A DNA stretch of 64,000 nucleotides from Flavobacterium sp. (GTDB lineage: Bacteria > Bacteroidota > Bacteroidia > Flavobacteriales > Flavobacteriaceae). Where the stretch lies: the NCBI RefSeq assembly GCF_027490375.1, contig NZ_JAIXYH010000004.1:1-64000 (forward strand), given 5' to 3'. The notes beneath the pieces were generated by a model. The model saw only the letters and a list, made by a program, of their open reading frames with translations, made no database searches and was not told where the DNA came from. The number at the start of each line of letters is the position of its first letter. Positions within the stretch are counted from its first letter, which is position 1. The position numbers and the translations under genes are program-made. Of this stretch, positions 50,951 through 59,125 are shown piece by piece.

Positions 50951-53512
50951 CTAAAACGGATAATTAATACCAATGTTCACCACCATATTGGCAAGGTTAT
51001 AGTCGCGGAACCAACGTTTATTGTACGTTTCCGCTGGATTGTAGGTTTTAAAACCGAAGTCGCTTCGCAAAACAAAAAAGCTAAAGTCGTAGCGTAAGCC
51101 AAAACCCGAACCCACTGCAATGTCTTTTAACGATTGCAATCCTTCGAATTTGCTTTCAGCTAAAGTAGCGTCGTCTAAAACGTTCCAAATGTTTCCTGCA
51201 TCCACAAAAACGGCTCCTTTAAACTTATTCACGATTTTAAACCGAAGTTCGGCGTTAGCCAACAGTTTCATATTCGCTTCGTTAAAGTCGTTTCGTGCCC
51301 CGCTACTTCCTGGTCCTAAGCGGTACGGCTGCCAAGCACGGATGTCGTTCGAACCTCCAGCAAAGTAGCTTCGCGAAAACGGAATGTTAGTTGAATTTCC
51401 GTACGGAACGGCCATTCCAAAGAAGGTACGAATGGCAAGCACCTTTTCGCGTCGTAAATCCCAATGTTTTATAAATTCGAATTCGCCTTTCGCGTACTGC
51501 GAAAATTCCACACCAAAAATTTGCTTGCCAGTCGATTGTGCGTTCAAACTGTTGGCAGTTCCCGCAAACAGCGAAAGCACATTGCCAGCAGATTCGGCCT
51601 TGAATCGTATCGTGAAAAAGTTGTTGTCAACCAAGTTGGCTTTGGTTGTGCGACTGTAGCTGTAGCTCGAAGCTAGAATCAGGTTGTTCTCGGTAAGTCG
51701 GCGCCGACGTTCTTCAATGCTTCGTACTTCGCGATAATCACGATCGGTCGGTACGAGAGTGGTCAGGTTGTTGAGGACGTCGCTGGTGAAGCCACTGGTT
51801 CCTTCGGGAACGAGTAAATTACCATTTGTAGGCGAGAAATAACTGTCGTTTGTACTAACATTTTGTGCAATTTCATTCAAAGCGGCATAGCTCGACCGGT
51901 ACACGTTAAAATAATTATTTACGTTTACATTGTTCACATATTGTATGTTAAACAAGTCGAAGCGCGCTGTTTTGTTTCGATCGGGTGTCCAGTTGTAAGT
52001 CATGGCCCCTGTAAAATTTTCCTTATCCAATCCAATATTTCGCTGTTTTGCGAAACCCAGATTTATGCTCGTTGAAGGCAGCATACTTTTGGGGATGATT
52101 TTGTCGGTTTTAAAAGGAAATAAGATTCTCGGAAAAGAGAGTCGGCTGTCGATACCGTATTCCGAGATATTAAAAAATGTATTGTCTGGATTGGCCAAAT
52201 CGGTTGATGAACCAATGTTTCCACGCATCGCAACGAGTAAAGTTTCTGCGCCATTAAATACATTTCGGATGGTAACCGAAGCCGAAGCCGCTATACCAAA
52301 ATCCTGCACATTAGAGTGAGTTAGATCCAGCGAGGTCAAGAAATAGTATTTTTCTTTGGGCGAAAGATAAATGTTGGCAATTAACTTGTTTTCGTTGGTT
52401 GGATCAGGCTTGAATTGTAGCGTAGGTTGATTGAAAATTTTAAGGTTGTTGAGCGATCGGGTGGTTAAGTTGGCTCTAAAATCGGCGTACTCATTACCTG
52501 GATTTAGGAAAATGGCGTCGGTAATTGCTTTTGGACGGTATTTTAGTTTTTGAAAACTAAAGACATTAAAGCCTTTGTAATTGATGCTGTCTTTTACACG
52601 AGCTGATTTTTTATCCTTTGGCTGGTCGGTGTAAATATTGATCTCGCTGATGGTGTAAAGTTTGAACGGACGCGTAGCTGTGGAATCACCTTCTCGAACC
52701 GCTTGGTCGTTGATGATTAGTTTTACATACGTCTTGCCTCCAGTTTTAATGGTGTCGATGTCGTACACGATGCTACTTTGCTGAAATTCGAGAGCACCAT
52801 GATTGCGGAAATAGGTAGTGATGCGGTTTCTTTCGGCATCAAAAATCTCAGCGTCGAAGGGTTCTCCAACTTTTAGCAGAGCTTGACTTGATATCTGACG
52901 ATACAAAGAATCGAGAGCAGGAGTATATATTTTATGTGTTAAACTGTCGATGGTAGCGCGTTTTCCGCGATTAATAGTGTAAGTAACACGGCCTTTTTTC
53001 TTGCCAATCGTATCAATTTTGCTACTAACTTTATTTCTAAAATACCCTTTATTACTCAGGAAAGCTTGAATGCGAAGTTTTGATTTCTCAATGCGTTCGT
53101 TTCTGATAATTACTGGTGCTTCGCCGGTTTTTTTTAGAAATTTATCCAAACCACTGTATAAAAACGACTTGCCACGACGCCTAACTTGTTTGGCAGAGAA
53201 AATCTTCGATTGTCGTTTGAATTTAGCCGGATTATTGAGATACTTTGCCTTATAGGACGAATCCGGATTTTTTTTCGCGATGTTGTACAGTTGTAATCGC
53301 AGTTTATAGCCTAAGAAATTGCTATTTGGTTTTTGGTACAGTAAGGCTTCTAGCAACTCGTCATTAGACTTCTTTCCATCAACCAATATTGTATTTTTAG
53401 TAAGTAAAAGTTCTGCTTCTTTTACGCGTTTGGTGCTGTTGCAACCGCTAAGGATTGTCAGTGCTAAAAGAAATACCGCTATTTTTGTCAAGCCTGCTTT
53501 CAAGAGAACCAT
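50951..53512 (-). CDS. tamL: TamL-like outer-membrane lipoprotein of the BamA/TamA family
   Basis: An 853-residue Omp85-family protein. A lipoprotein signal peptide ends in lipobox ILSGC (Cys ~24), which is the feature that separates Bacteroidetes TamL from TamA. POTRA-like domains (~30-430) precede a 16-strand barrel (~450-853), with the conserved loop-6-type motif PFSRSYFAGGSNDIRAWQPY and the C-terminal strand NIGINYPF. TamA-type proteins help insert outer-membrane proteins or move lipids with TamB; tamB is not in this window. Its start is 27 bp from a divergent methyltransferase gene. Confidence 0.85.
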   Translation of the reverse strand: MVLLKAGLTKIAVFLLALTILSGCNSTKRVKEAELLLTKNTILVDGKKSNDELLEALLYQKPNSNFLGYKLRLQLYNIAKKNPDSSYKAKYLNNPAKFKRQSKIFSAKQVRRRGKSFLYSGLDKFLKKTGEAPVIIRNERIEKSKLRIQAFLSNKGYFRNKVSSKIDTIGKKKGRVTYTINRGKRATIDSLTHKIYTPALDSLYRQISSQALLKVGEPFDAEIFDAERNRITTYFRNHGALEFQQSSIVYDIDTIKTGGKTYVKLIINDQAVREGDSTATRPFKLYTISEINIYTDQPKDKKSARVKDSINYKGFNVFSFQKLKYRPKAITDAIFLNPGNEYADFRANLTTRSLNNLKIFNQPTLQFKPDPTNENKLIANIYLSPKEKYYFLTSLDLTHSNVQDFGIAASASVTIRNVFNGAETLLVAMRGNIGSSTDLANPDNTFFNISEYGIDSRLSFPRILFPFKTDKIIPKSMLPSTSINLGFAKQRNIGLDKENFTGAMTYNWTPDRNKTARFDLFNIQYVNNVNVNNYFNVYRSSYAALNEIAQNVSTNDSYFSPTNGNLLVPEGTSGFTSDVLNNLTTLVPTDRDYREVRSIEERRRRLTENNLILASSYSYSRTTKANLVDNNFFTIRFKAESAGNVLSLFAGTANSLNAQSTGKQIFGVEFSQYAKGEFEFIKHWDLRREKVLAIRTFFGMAVPYGNSTNIPFSRSYFAGGSNDIRAWQPYRLGPGSSGARNDFNEANMKLLANAELRFKIVNKFKGAVFVDAGNIWNVLDDATLAESKFEGLQSLKDIAVGSGFGLRYDFSFFVLRSDFGFKTYNPAETYNKRWFRDYNLANMVVNIGINYPF

Positions 53513-53521
53513 TTAACTAAT

Positions 53522-53550
53522 CAAAAGTACATTATTTCAATGTTAAGCAA
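53522..53550 (-). promoter_or_regulatory. tamL promoter overlapping the start of a divergent gene
   Basis: On the minus strand TTG (53550-53548), 18 bp, then TACTTTTG (53529-53522). Both elements and spacing match the consensus. The -33 element lies inside codons 3-4 of the divergent methyltransferase gene that starts at 53540. Confidence 0.7.
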
Positions 53551-54271
53551 AACAATAACAAAGCGAATCACGTCTTTACACCTTAAAAAATTTAGGCAGC
53601 AGGAGCAATTGTTTATTGCAGAAGGGGTTAAGGTAGTGTCTGAATTGCTTAATGCGGGTTATTTTGCTGAATATTTGTTGGCGACTACCGTTGCCCTCAA
53701 GCAGTTTCCAGCTGCAATGCTTATTGAAGAAGTGGAGATGAAGCGTATTAGTGTTCTTGCGGATGCGTCGCCAATCCTTGCAGTTTTTCGAATACCAGCT
53801 GCGGAGCAATTTAAAATGGAAGAAATTACCGTGGTTTCCGACGGCATACGTGACCCGGGCAACTTTGGAGCACTTATTCGATTGTGCGACTGGTTTGGCG
53901 TTTCGCAACTGCTTTGTGCACCAGATACCGTTGAATTATATAATCCAAAAGTTGTTCAAGCCTCTATGGGATCGATTGCACGTGTTCGCGTAACGTACCA
54001 AGATATTTCAACCACGATACGTAAACAACCGGCGCCTGTTTATGGGGCATTTATGGAAGGCGAGTCTATTTACACGAAAGTTTTGGAAACGCCTTGTTAT
54101 TTAATATTAGGAAACGAGGCAAACGGCATTCGAACACAAACGGCAGAAATAATCACGCAAAAAATATCGATTCCTCGTTACGGAAAATTGCAACAAACCG
54201 AAAGTTTAAATGTTACTACGGCGGCGGCGATTATCTTGGCTGAAATGCGAAGATTGGCTAGTGGAACGTAA
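53540..54271 (+). CDS. SpoU/TrmH-family RNA 2'-O-methyltransferase
   Basis: A 243-residue SPOUT methyltransferase. An N-terminal substrate-binding part (~1-85, with QEQLFIAEGVKVVSELL) is followed by the knotted catalytic domain, with motif 1 DGIRDPGNFGALIRL (~108-122), motif 2 LGNEANGIR and motif 3 ESLNVTTAAAIILAE. It most resembles RlmB/TrmH-type rRNA or tRNA methyltransferases; the target base is not readable. Its 3' end overlaps the convergent porT gene by 14 bp. Confidence 0.92.
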   Translation: MLSKTITKRITSLHLKKFRQQEQLFIAEGVKVVSELLNAGYFAEYLLATTVALKQFPAAMLIEEVEMKRISVLADASPILAVFRIPAAEQFKMEEITVVSDGIRDPGNFGALIRLCDWFGVSQLLCAPDTVELYNPKVVQASMGSIARVRVTYQDISTTIRKQPAPVYGAFMEGESIYTKVLETPCYLILGNEANGIRTQTAEIITQKISIPRYGKLQQTESLNVTTAAAIILAEMRRLASGT

Positions 54272-54956
54272 AGTTAATGAAGACAGCTCGTGTTGACATC
54301 GATTGGATGTTCGAAGTCCAAGGACTATTCGGATCGTTGTCGCGAATCAGCTCATCGTTAAAGCTAAAAACACCACGAATCGAAGGAGAGAATTTAAAGT
54401 ATTGAAGGTATAAATCGATTCCAAAACCCAATTCATAAAAATTGGTGTTTTTTATCATTCGAAAACGATTGTTGGCATTGTCGTCTTTTGCATCTGCGTT
54501 CGAAGCTAAATTCAATGCAGTTCCTACGCCAGCCACAACGTATGGTTTGATGTTTCCGGTTCGAACCGACGATAATTTTACCAAAAGCGGAAAGTGAATG
54601 TAAGTCGATTTTACCTCGCGTAAAGCGTCGATTTCGTTTTCAAATCCCGGAAAGGTTAAGTTTCGCTGATTGAAATATAAACCCGGTTCAAAGCGGAGAT
54701 CGATATTGTCGTGAAGCCTCAAATTTCCGACCAAACCCACATTAAATCCGATAGTAGAATTAACCAAAACATCCGGGCCTACATTTTTGTATTCGAATTT
54801 AAAGTCGTACGAATTAAACCCAAGAAAATAGCCCCAATGAACTCGTTGCTTATCAAAGTTCTCCAAATTGATAATTGGATCCTTACTAAACATATGAAAT
54901 TGCGCTTTCGCGAGAAGCGGAATAAATAAAACTAAAATGAGAAGGCTTTTTCGCAT
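54258..54956 (-). CDS. porT: Type IX secretion system component PorT
   Basis: A 232-residue porin-like outer-membrane protein with a signal peptide (1-18, ending AKA-Q) and about eight amphipathic strands, ending with the terminal strand TRAVFINFTFH. PorT is needed for type IX secretion in Bacteroidetes. The identification rests on the PorT-like sequence pattern (FEPGLYFNQRNLTF, IHFPLLVKL) and on its place directly after ubiE, which is the conserved location in flavobacteria. It fits the presence of T9SS cargo genes in this window. Confidence 0.9.
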   Translation of the reverse strand: MRKSLLILVLFIPLLAKAQFHMFSKDPIINLENFDKQRVHWGYFLGFNSYDFKFEYKNVGPDVLVNSTIGFNVGLVGNLRLHDNIDLRFEPGLYFNQRNLTFPGFENEIDALREVKSTYIHFPLLVKLSSVRTGNIKPYVVAGVGTALNLASNADAKDDNANNRFRMIKNTNFYELGFGIDLYLQYFKFSPSIRGVFSFNDELIRDNDPNSPWTSNIQSMSTRAVFINFTFH

Positions 54957-54957
54957 G

Positions 54958-55689
54958 TTAAGATTTCCCTGCTGTATAAATAGTGGCTACTCCAAACGTC
55001 TGCGGATGTGCAACCACATTAGTAAACCCAACTTTTCGCAAAATATTGTTTAGAGCTTCTCCATAAGGAAAAACAGCCGCCGAATCAGATAAATATTGAT
55101 AAGCCACTTTGTCTTTAGAAAAAAGGCGTCCGATCGTCGGGAGCAGTGTTTGCGTATAAATCTTATATCCTTGCTTGTATGGAAATTTCGTTGGAACCGA
55201 TGTTTCTAGAATTACAAAAATACCTCCGGGTCTCAAAACCCGATGAATTTCGCTTAGTCCGAGTTCTAAATCTTCAAAGTTTCGAATTCCGAAAGAAACG
55301 GTTATCGCGTCAAAAATGTTGTCTTCAAACGGTAGTTGCTCCGAATCGCCCACAACCATTTCAATCAGACTAGTAAGTCCTTCGGATAGTACCTTCTTTC
55401 GACCAATTTCTAACATGCCCGGCGACAGGTCTAGACCAACAATTTTCTCAGCACCTGAGTTTTTGAACATCAGTGCCAGATCACCTGTTCCAGTTGCGAC
55501 ATCGAGAATGGATTTCGGTTTTGTTCTACTGACCCACTCAATTACTTTTTTTCTCCACGCATTATCGATTCCGAAAGAAATCACGCGATTCAATTGATCG
55601 TAATCGCAGGAGATGTTGTCAAACATTCTTCTGATTTGGTCTTTCTTAGATTGTTCAGAATTCTTGTAAGGCTTAATTGATGCTGCCAT
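54958..55689 (-). CDS. ubiE: Demethylmenaquinone methyltransferase
   Basis: A 243-residue SAM-dependent methyltransferase (UbiE/MenG) for the last step of menaquinone synthesis. It has the family start SEQSKKDQIRRMFDNISCDYD, the SAM motif ILDVATGTGDLAL (~60-72), DAITVSFGIRNFED and RVLRPGGIFVILE. It ends one base before the porT start on the same strand. A -7 promoter element lies 15 bases upstream of its ATG. Confidence 0.95.
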   Translation of the reverse strand: MAASIKPYKNSEQSKKDQIRRMFDNISCDYDQLNRVISFGIDNAWRKKVIEWVSRTKPKSILDVATGTGDLALMFKNSGAEKIVGLDLSPGMLEIGRKKVLSEGLTSLIEMVVGDSEQLPFEDNIFDAITVSFGIRNFEDLELGLSEIHRVLRPGGIFVILETSVPTKFPYKQGYKIYTQTLLPTIGRLFSKDKVAYQYLSDSAAVFPYGEALNNILRKVGFTNVVAHPQTFGVATIYTAGKS

Positions 55690-55704
55690 TTATAAAATTT
55701 GGGT

Positions 55705-55712
55705 CAAAGTTA
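55705..55712 (-). promoter_or_regulatory. -7 promoter element of the ubiE-porT operon
   Basis: The minus strand reads TAACTTTG, a full TAnnTTTG match, 15 bases before the ubiE ATG. No TTG at the usual distance. Confidence 0.5.
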
Positions 55713-55740
55713 CAAAACCAAGGGCTTTTTGCAGGTTGGT

Positions 55741-56235
55741 TTAACGGGAAGTTCTGATATATGTTTCGTAAGTGAAGGAATAGGCATGCTTATCATCTTT
55801 GGGATGAAACTCGCTTTTTACGAGTTCAAACTCGTTTGTTGGAATTTCGGGAAAGAACACTTCTGCATCAAAACTACCGTGAACGCGCGTCAGCTCTAGC
55901 TTGTCGGCAATTGCAAGGCTTAAATTGTAAATCTGTCCGCCGCCAATTACAAAAGTCGGATTGGTTTTCGAGTAGTTTACCGCTTCTTCCAAACTACCGC
56001 AATAAATTAATTGATCTGTATCAGATGTTAATTTTTTACTGCTAATCACAATATGCTTCCGATTGGGAAGTAACTTCGGCAAACTTCGAAAAGTTTTGTA
56101 ACCCATAATCATGTCGTGTTCTTGCGTTAAGGTTTTAAAACGCTTAAAATCGTCGGGTAAGTGCCAAAGCAAATCATTATTTTTTCCTAGTTCTCTGTTT
56201 TCGCCAATTGCTGCTATGAGTATGATTTGCTTCAT
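55741..56235 (-). CDS. folA: Dihydrofolate reductase
   Basis: A 164-residue enzyme that reduces dihydrofolate to tetrahydrofolate with NADPH. Visible features are the N-terminal IAAIGENRELGKNNDLLWHLPDD, with the active-site acidic residue in LPDDFKRFK, the NADPH-binding MGYKTFRSLPKLLPNRK, and FVIGGGQIYNLSL. It overlaps the upstream 2TM-domain gene by one base. It is the canonical chromosomal enzyme, unlike the RibD-like pseudogene at 41 kb. Confidence 0.96.
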   Translation of the reverse strand: MKQIILIAAIGENRELGKNNDLLWHLPDDFKRFKTLTQEHDMIMGYKTFRSLPKLLPNRKHIVISSKKLTSDTDQLIYCGSLEEAVNYSKTNPTFVIGGGQIYNLSLAIADKLELTRVHGSFDAEVFFPEIPTNEFELVKSEFHPKDDKHAYSFTYETYIRTSR

Positions 56236-56564
56236 TATTGTTTATCTAAATCGATTTTGTTTTTTAATTGTTCAATTCGCTGCTCTTGTTTTTTTACGAG
56301 TCGCTCAATTTGTTGGCGTTCCCAGTTTTTGTTGAGAAATCGCTTCGTGATATACACATCCACAAAGTGAAGAACAAACAGAAACACCCAAGCGGCTAAA
56401 ACCCATGTCCACCATTTTGTAGGTGCACCTACTTCGAAAAACGAATTGGCAACAAAGGAAAAAAGATTTCCAATACAGAAAAAAACAAAATGATAATATA
56501 GAAACCGCTTTTGGCGAAGTCGCTTACGTGCATTTTCATACAATTCTTGTTGTTCAGTGTTCAT
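56235..56564 (-). CDS. 2TM-domain membrane protein
   Basis: A 109-residue protein with the 2TM domain (PF13239): a basic N-terminus (ARKRLRQKRFLYYH), two membrane helices (~22-44 and ~52-73) and a charged coiled C-terminus (~80-109, QQIERLVKKQEQRIEQL). The domain also occurs fused to LytTR regulators and histidine kinases, but here it stands alone. The ATG at 56564 is chosen because an upstream start would add a stretch unlike the family. It shares one base with folA and is probably co-transcribed. Confidence 0.88.
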   Translation of the reverse strand: MNTEQQELYENARKRLRQKRFLYYHFVFFCIGNLFSFVANSFFEVGAPTKWWTWVLAAWVFLFVLHFVDVYITKRFLNKNWERQQIERLVKKQEQRIEQLKNKIDLDKQ

Positions 56565-56803
56565 TTTCAGCAGATTTTCAGTCAGAAATATAGAATTTTT
56601 TAAAATATCCAACAAATGCAATTTACTAAAACGATAATTTGAAAACGTTTTCAGCGTAAAGTCGAAATAGGAAAACGTTTGAGAAATACGACATTCGTTT
56701 TTTTATAACAGTTTTTGTAGCAGAGTCTCAAAAATGCAAGTTCGTGTTTTTTTATGCTTTGTATTTATTTTCTTTGCCCTATAATATTAACTATTAATAA
56801 GTT

Positions 56804-57100
56804 ATGGCAATCAAGAAACAATTTATAAAGAGTAAACCAGTTTGTAAAGTAACCTTTACTGTCGATGCAAAAGAGGCGCAAACTGTTGCAGTAGTAGGCG
56901 ATTTCAACAGCTGGAATCCTGAAGCAGGCGCTCTTGCAAAACAAAAAAACGGTACGTTTAAAGCAACTTTTGAAGTAGCAAAAGACGCAAACTACGAATT
57001 CAAATACTTCGTAGACGGTTCGTATCAAAACGAACCAGAAGCCGATGCTTTTCAATGGAATGCATTTGCAAACGCCGAAAACAGCGTTTTAGCAGTATAA
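56804..57100 (+). CDS. Stand-alone CBM48 (glycogen-binding type) protein
   Basis: A 98-residue protein made up of one early-set carbohydrate-binding domain. VAVVGDFNSWNPEAG, then GTFKATFEV and YEFKYFVDGSYQNEP are the hallmark strands of CBM48/AMPK-beta-type domains. There is no signal peptide and no catalytic part, so it is cytosolic. It may bind glycogen or act as a regulatory adaptor. It is a single-gene unit with its own strong terminator, consistent with abundant expression. Confidence 0.9.
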   Translation: MAIKKQFIKSKPVCKVTFTVDAKEAQTVAVVGDFNSWNPEAGALAKQKNGTFKATFEVAKDANYEFKYFVDGSYQNEPEADAFQWNAFANAENSVLAV

Positions 57101-57103
57101 AAG

Positions 57104-57128
57104 AAGCCTCCATTCGGAGGCTTTTTTA
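57104..57128 (+). terminator. Terminator after the CBM48 gene
   Basis: An 8-bp perfect stem (AAGCCTCC at 57104-57111 with GGAGGCTT at 57116-57123), a 4-base loop and a T run. Confidence 0.9.
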
Positions 57129-57140
57129 TTTATCTATTTC

Positions 57141-57464
57141 TTAATGCCAAAAAGTACCTGCTAAACCAGCGACCATTCCTACCCACAGGAGACCGAAAAA
57201 TGTTGCCAAGCCAATTAGTTTTCCAATAATGCTCCATAACATAGTGCGGTATGGATACGACATAAGAATGTAAAGTATTGTGCCCGCTACAAATCCAGAA
57301 AGAGCACACGAGAGCACCGGCCGTAAGGTCCAATACGAACCCCAAAGTGGATTCGGATTACGAACCGTATACAAAAACGCGCCGATTATACTCAAACCAA
57401 TCGCCGCACCCACTACACCGTAAGTAAATAGCAAACTCCCGCGCAATTTTGTTTCAGATTCCAT
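57141..57464 (-). CDS. Small polytopic membrane protein of unknown function
   Basis: A 107-residue protein with three to four predicted membrane helices (about 10-30, 45-66, 74-98). It has conserved-looking loop residues (YTVRNPNPLWGSYW and YPYRTMLW) but no motif I recognise. It is convergent with the CBM48 gene, with the shared terminator between them. Length and codon pattern support a real gene; the function is unknown. Confidence 0.75.
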   Translation of the reverse strand: MESETKLRGSLLFTYGVVGAAIGLSIIGAFLYTVRNPNPLWGSYWTLRPVLSCALSGFVAGTILYILMSYPYRTMLWSIIGKLIGLATFFGLLWVGMVAGLAGTFWH

Positions 57465-57570
57465 TCGTACAATGCTTTTCTTTCTGAACGCAAAGTAGCA
57501 GCAAAAATTGTTTGCTCTTGCAGGTTTCGGTAAAATTTTAACAATAAAATTGGCTTATCAATAATTTTGT

Positions 57571-57595
57571 AGAATAAAAACTACAAAAAGTAGTT
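57571..57595 (-). terminator. Terminator after the T9SS esterase gene
   Basis: On the minus strand the hairpin AACTAC-TTTTT-GTAGTT (57595-57579) overlaps the stop codon and is followed by TTTTATTC. The stem is short and AT-rich, so this is a moderate call. Confidence 0.5.
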
Positions 57596-58964
57596 AAAAT
57601 TTTACTTTATAAGATTTTCCTCCACAAACCAGCACATAAATTCCTGCTGCAACCGATTTGCGATGTAAACCATTCTCTAATATAAAAATGTCCACTTTTC
57701 GGCCCGCCAAATCATACAAAACCGCTTCTTGCGGAGAAGGCAAGTTACTAACCAGTAGTGCGCCATTAGCAGAAGATTGAATCCGTACTTGCTTATTGTC
57801 TAAATCGGTCACGCCTAAATTTTCATTGGCAAACAACCAAGTGTATAAAGCACCAAATTCGCCACGCCAATAGCTTTCCGTATGTGTTCCATAACTATCG
57901 AATTTCAGTAGCGTGTTGCTTTGCGCTGTTCCCGATTCCACAATCTTATTTCGAACCGTCGTAACGTGCGTGACCATATTGCCATATTCGTTATTTCCCG
58001 CCACGAAATACAATTTTAAATCGTTTGTATTGATTGCTAAATCATCGATATACGAAGTAAAATTACTGTACGAGAACCAATACGCCGGACTCAAAGCACC
58101 TACTTTTCCGAACGATTCCGGATGCGCCAATGCACCGTACGTCGAAATTAGCGCACCCATCGAACTACCAATAATCGCGGTGGTTTCCGGGCTCTCAAGC
58201 GTGCGGTAATTCGCATCGATATACGGTTTCAGTGTTTCTGCAATAAAATCGATATACAAAGCACCCTGACCTCCACCGTACTGCGGATTGTTCCACGGCG
58301 AATATTCGTTCAATCGTTCCGCACCGCCGTTGTCAATTCCCACAACTATGGCTCCGTAATCGCCTCCGGCAAAAAGCGAATTCAAGGTTTCATCTATTTG
58401 CCATTCACCAGAAAACGACGTTGCCGCGTCAAACAAATTTTGCCCGTCTTGCATGTACAATACTGGATATTCTTTCGTTGAGGTTTGGTAATCAGGCGGC
58501 AAATACAACCAAATGCGTCGGTTGCGATTGAGTTGCGGCATGAAAAAGTTCGTGCTCAAAATACTCACATTCGCAGCTGCCGTACTGTTGTTGCCGCCAG
58601 TGCCTAAATCTTCCCACGACAGTATCGTCAAATTAAGTGTACTGCCCACCGTGGCCCAAGAAAAGGTGCGGTCGGGTAAAAAATTTCCCGTTGCGTTCCC
58701 TTCAACCGTTGCCCACGAACCACGCGTGAACTTAAAGGCCGCAGTTCCGGTTCCCTGTGGAATCGTTATTTGTAGATTCCCCAAATTATCGGGCGTAAGT
58801 ATGTAGTTCGGATCCGCCGGATTCCAGCCGTTAAAGTTTCCTGCTACATAAATTGTTGCTCCCGCAGGTGTGTTTGCGGGCGTTGCCGTTACTTTAATCG
58901 TGACTTGTGCCCAGAATGGAAGTGCAACGAAAAGCAAAAAAAGGGTCATGTAATTTTTTATCAT
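57594..58964 (-). CDS. Secreted esterase with starch-binding-like domain and T9SS sorting domain
   Basis: A 456-residue three-part protein. After a signal peptide (~1-20) an early-set/CBM20-like domain (~22-110) has GATIYVAGNFNGWNPADP. The esterase domain (~130-370, Esterase D/enterochelin esterase family) has YPVLYMQDGQNLFD, the nucleophile elbow GSSMGA and a His in YGTHTESYWR. A C-terminal T9SS type A sorting domain (~385-456) ends SYKVKF. It should be exported to the surface or medium, possibly to de-esterify polysaccharide. The ATG at 58964 puts the signal peptide first. Confidence 0.88.
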   Translation of the reverse strand: MIKNYMTLFLLFVALPFWAQVTIKVTATPANTPAGATIYVAGNFNGWNPADPNYILTPDNLGNLQITIPQGTGTAAFKFTRGSWATVEGNATGNFLPDRTFSWATVGSTLNLTILSWEDLGTGGNNSTAAANVSILSTNFFMPQLNRNRRIWLYLPPDYQTSTKEYPVLYMQDGQNLFDAATSFSGEWQIDETLNSLFAGGDYGAIVVGIDNGGAERLNEYSPWNNPQYGGGQGALYIDFIAETLKPYIDANYRTLESPETTAIIGSSMGALISTYGALAHPESFGKVGALSPAYWFSYSNFTSYIDDLAINTNDLKLYFVAGNNEYGNMVTHVTTVRNKIVESGTAQSNTLLKFDSYGTHTESYWRGEFGALYTWLFANENLGVTDLDNKQVRIQSSANGALLVSNLPSPQEAVLYDLAGRKVDIFILENGLHRKSVAAGIYVLVCGGKSYKVKF

Positions 58965-59125
58965 AGCTACAGTTAAATAATGTGAGTTCGATGTTTGAAT
59001 TAAAGTTAGAAAGCCTCTCAATGGTGAGCTTTACAAAATAGCGTCGCAGAATTCATTCTTTATAATCTAAGGTTTTCAATATGAGTGTTCTAACAAAGAT
59101 TTTTAGGTTGCACGCATATTAAATC

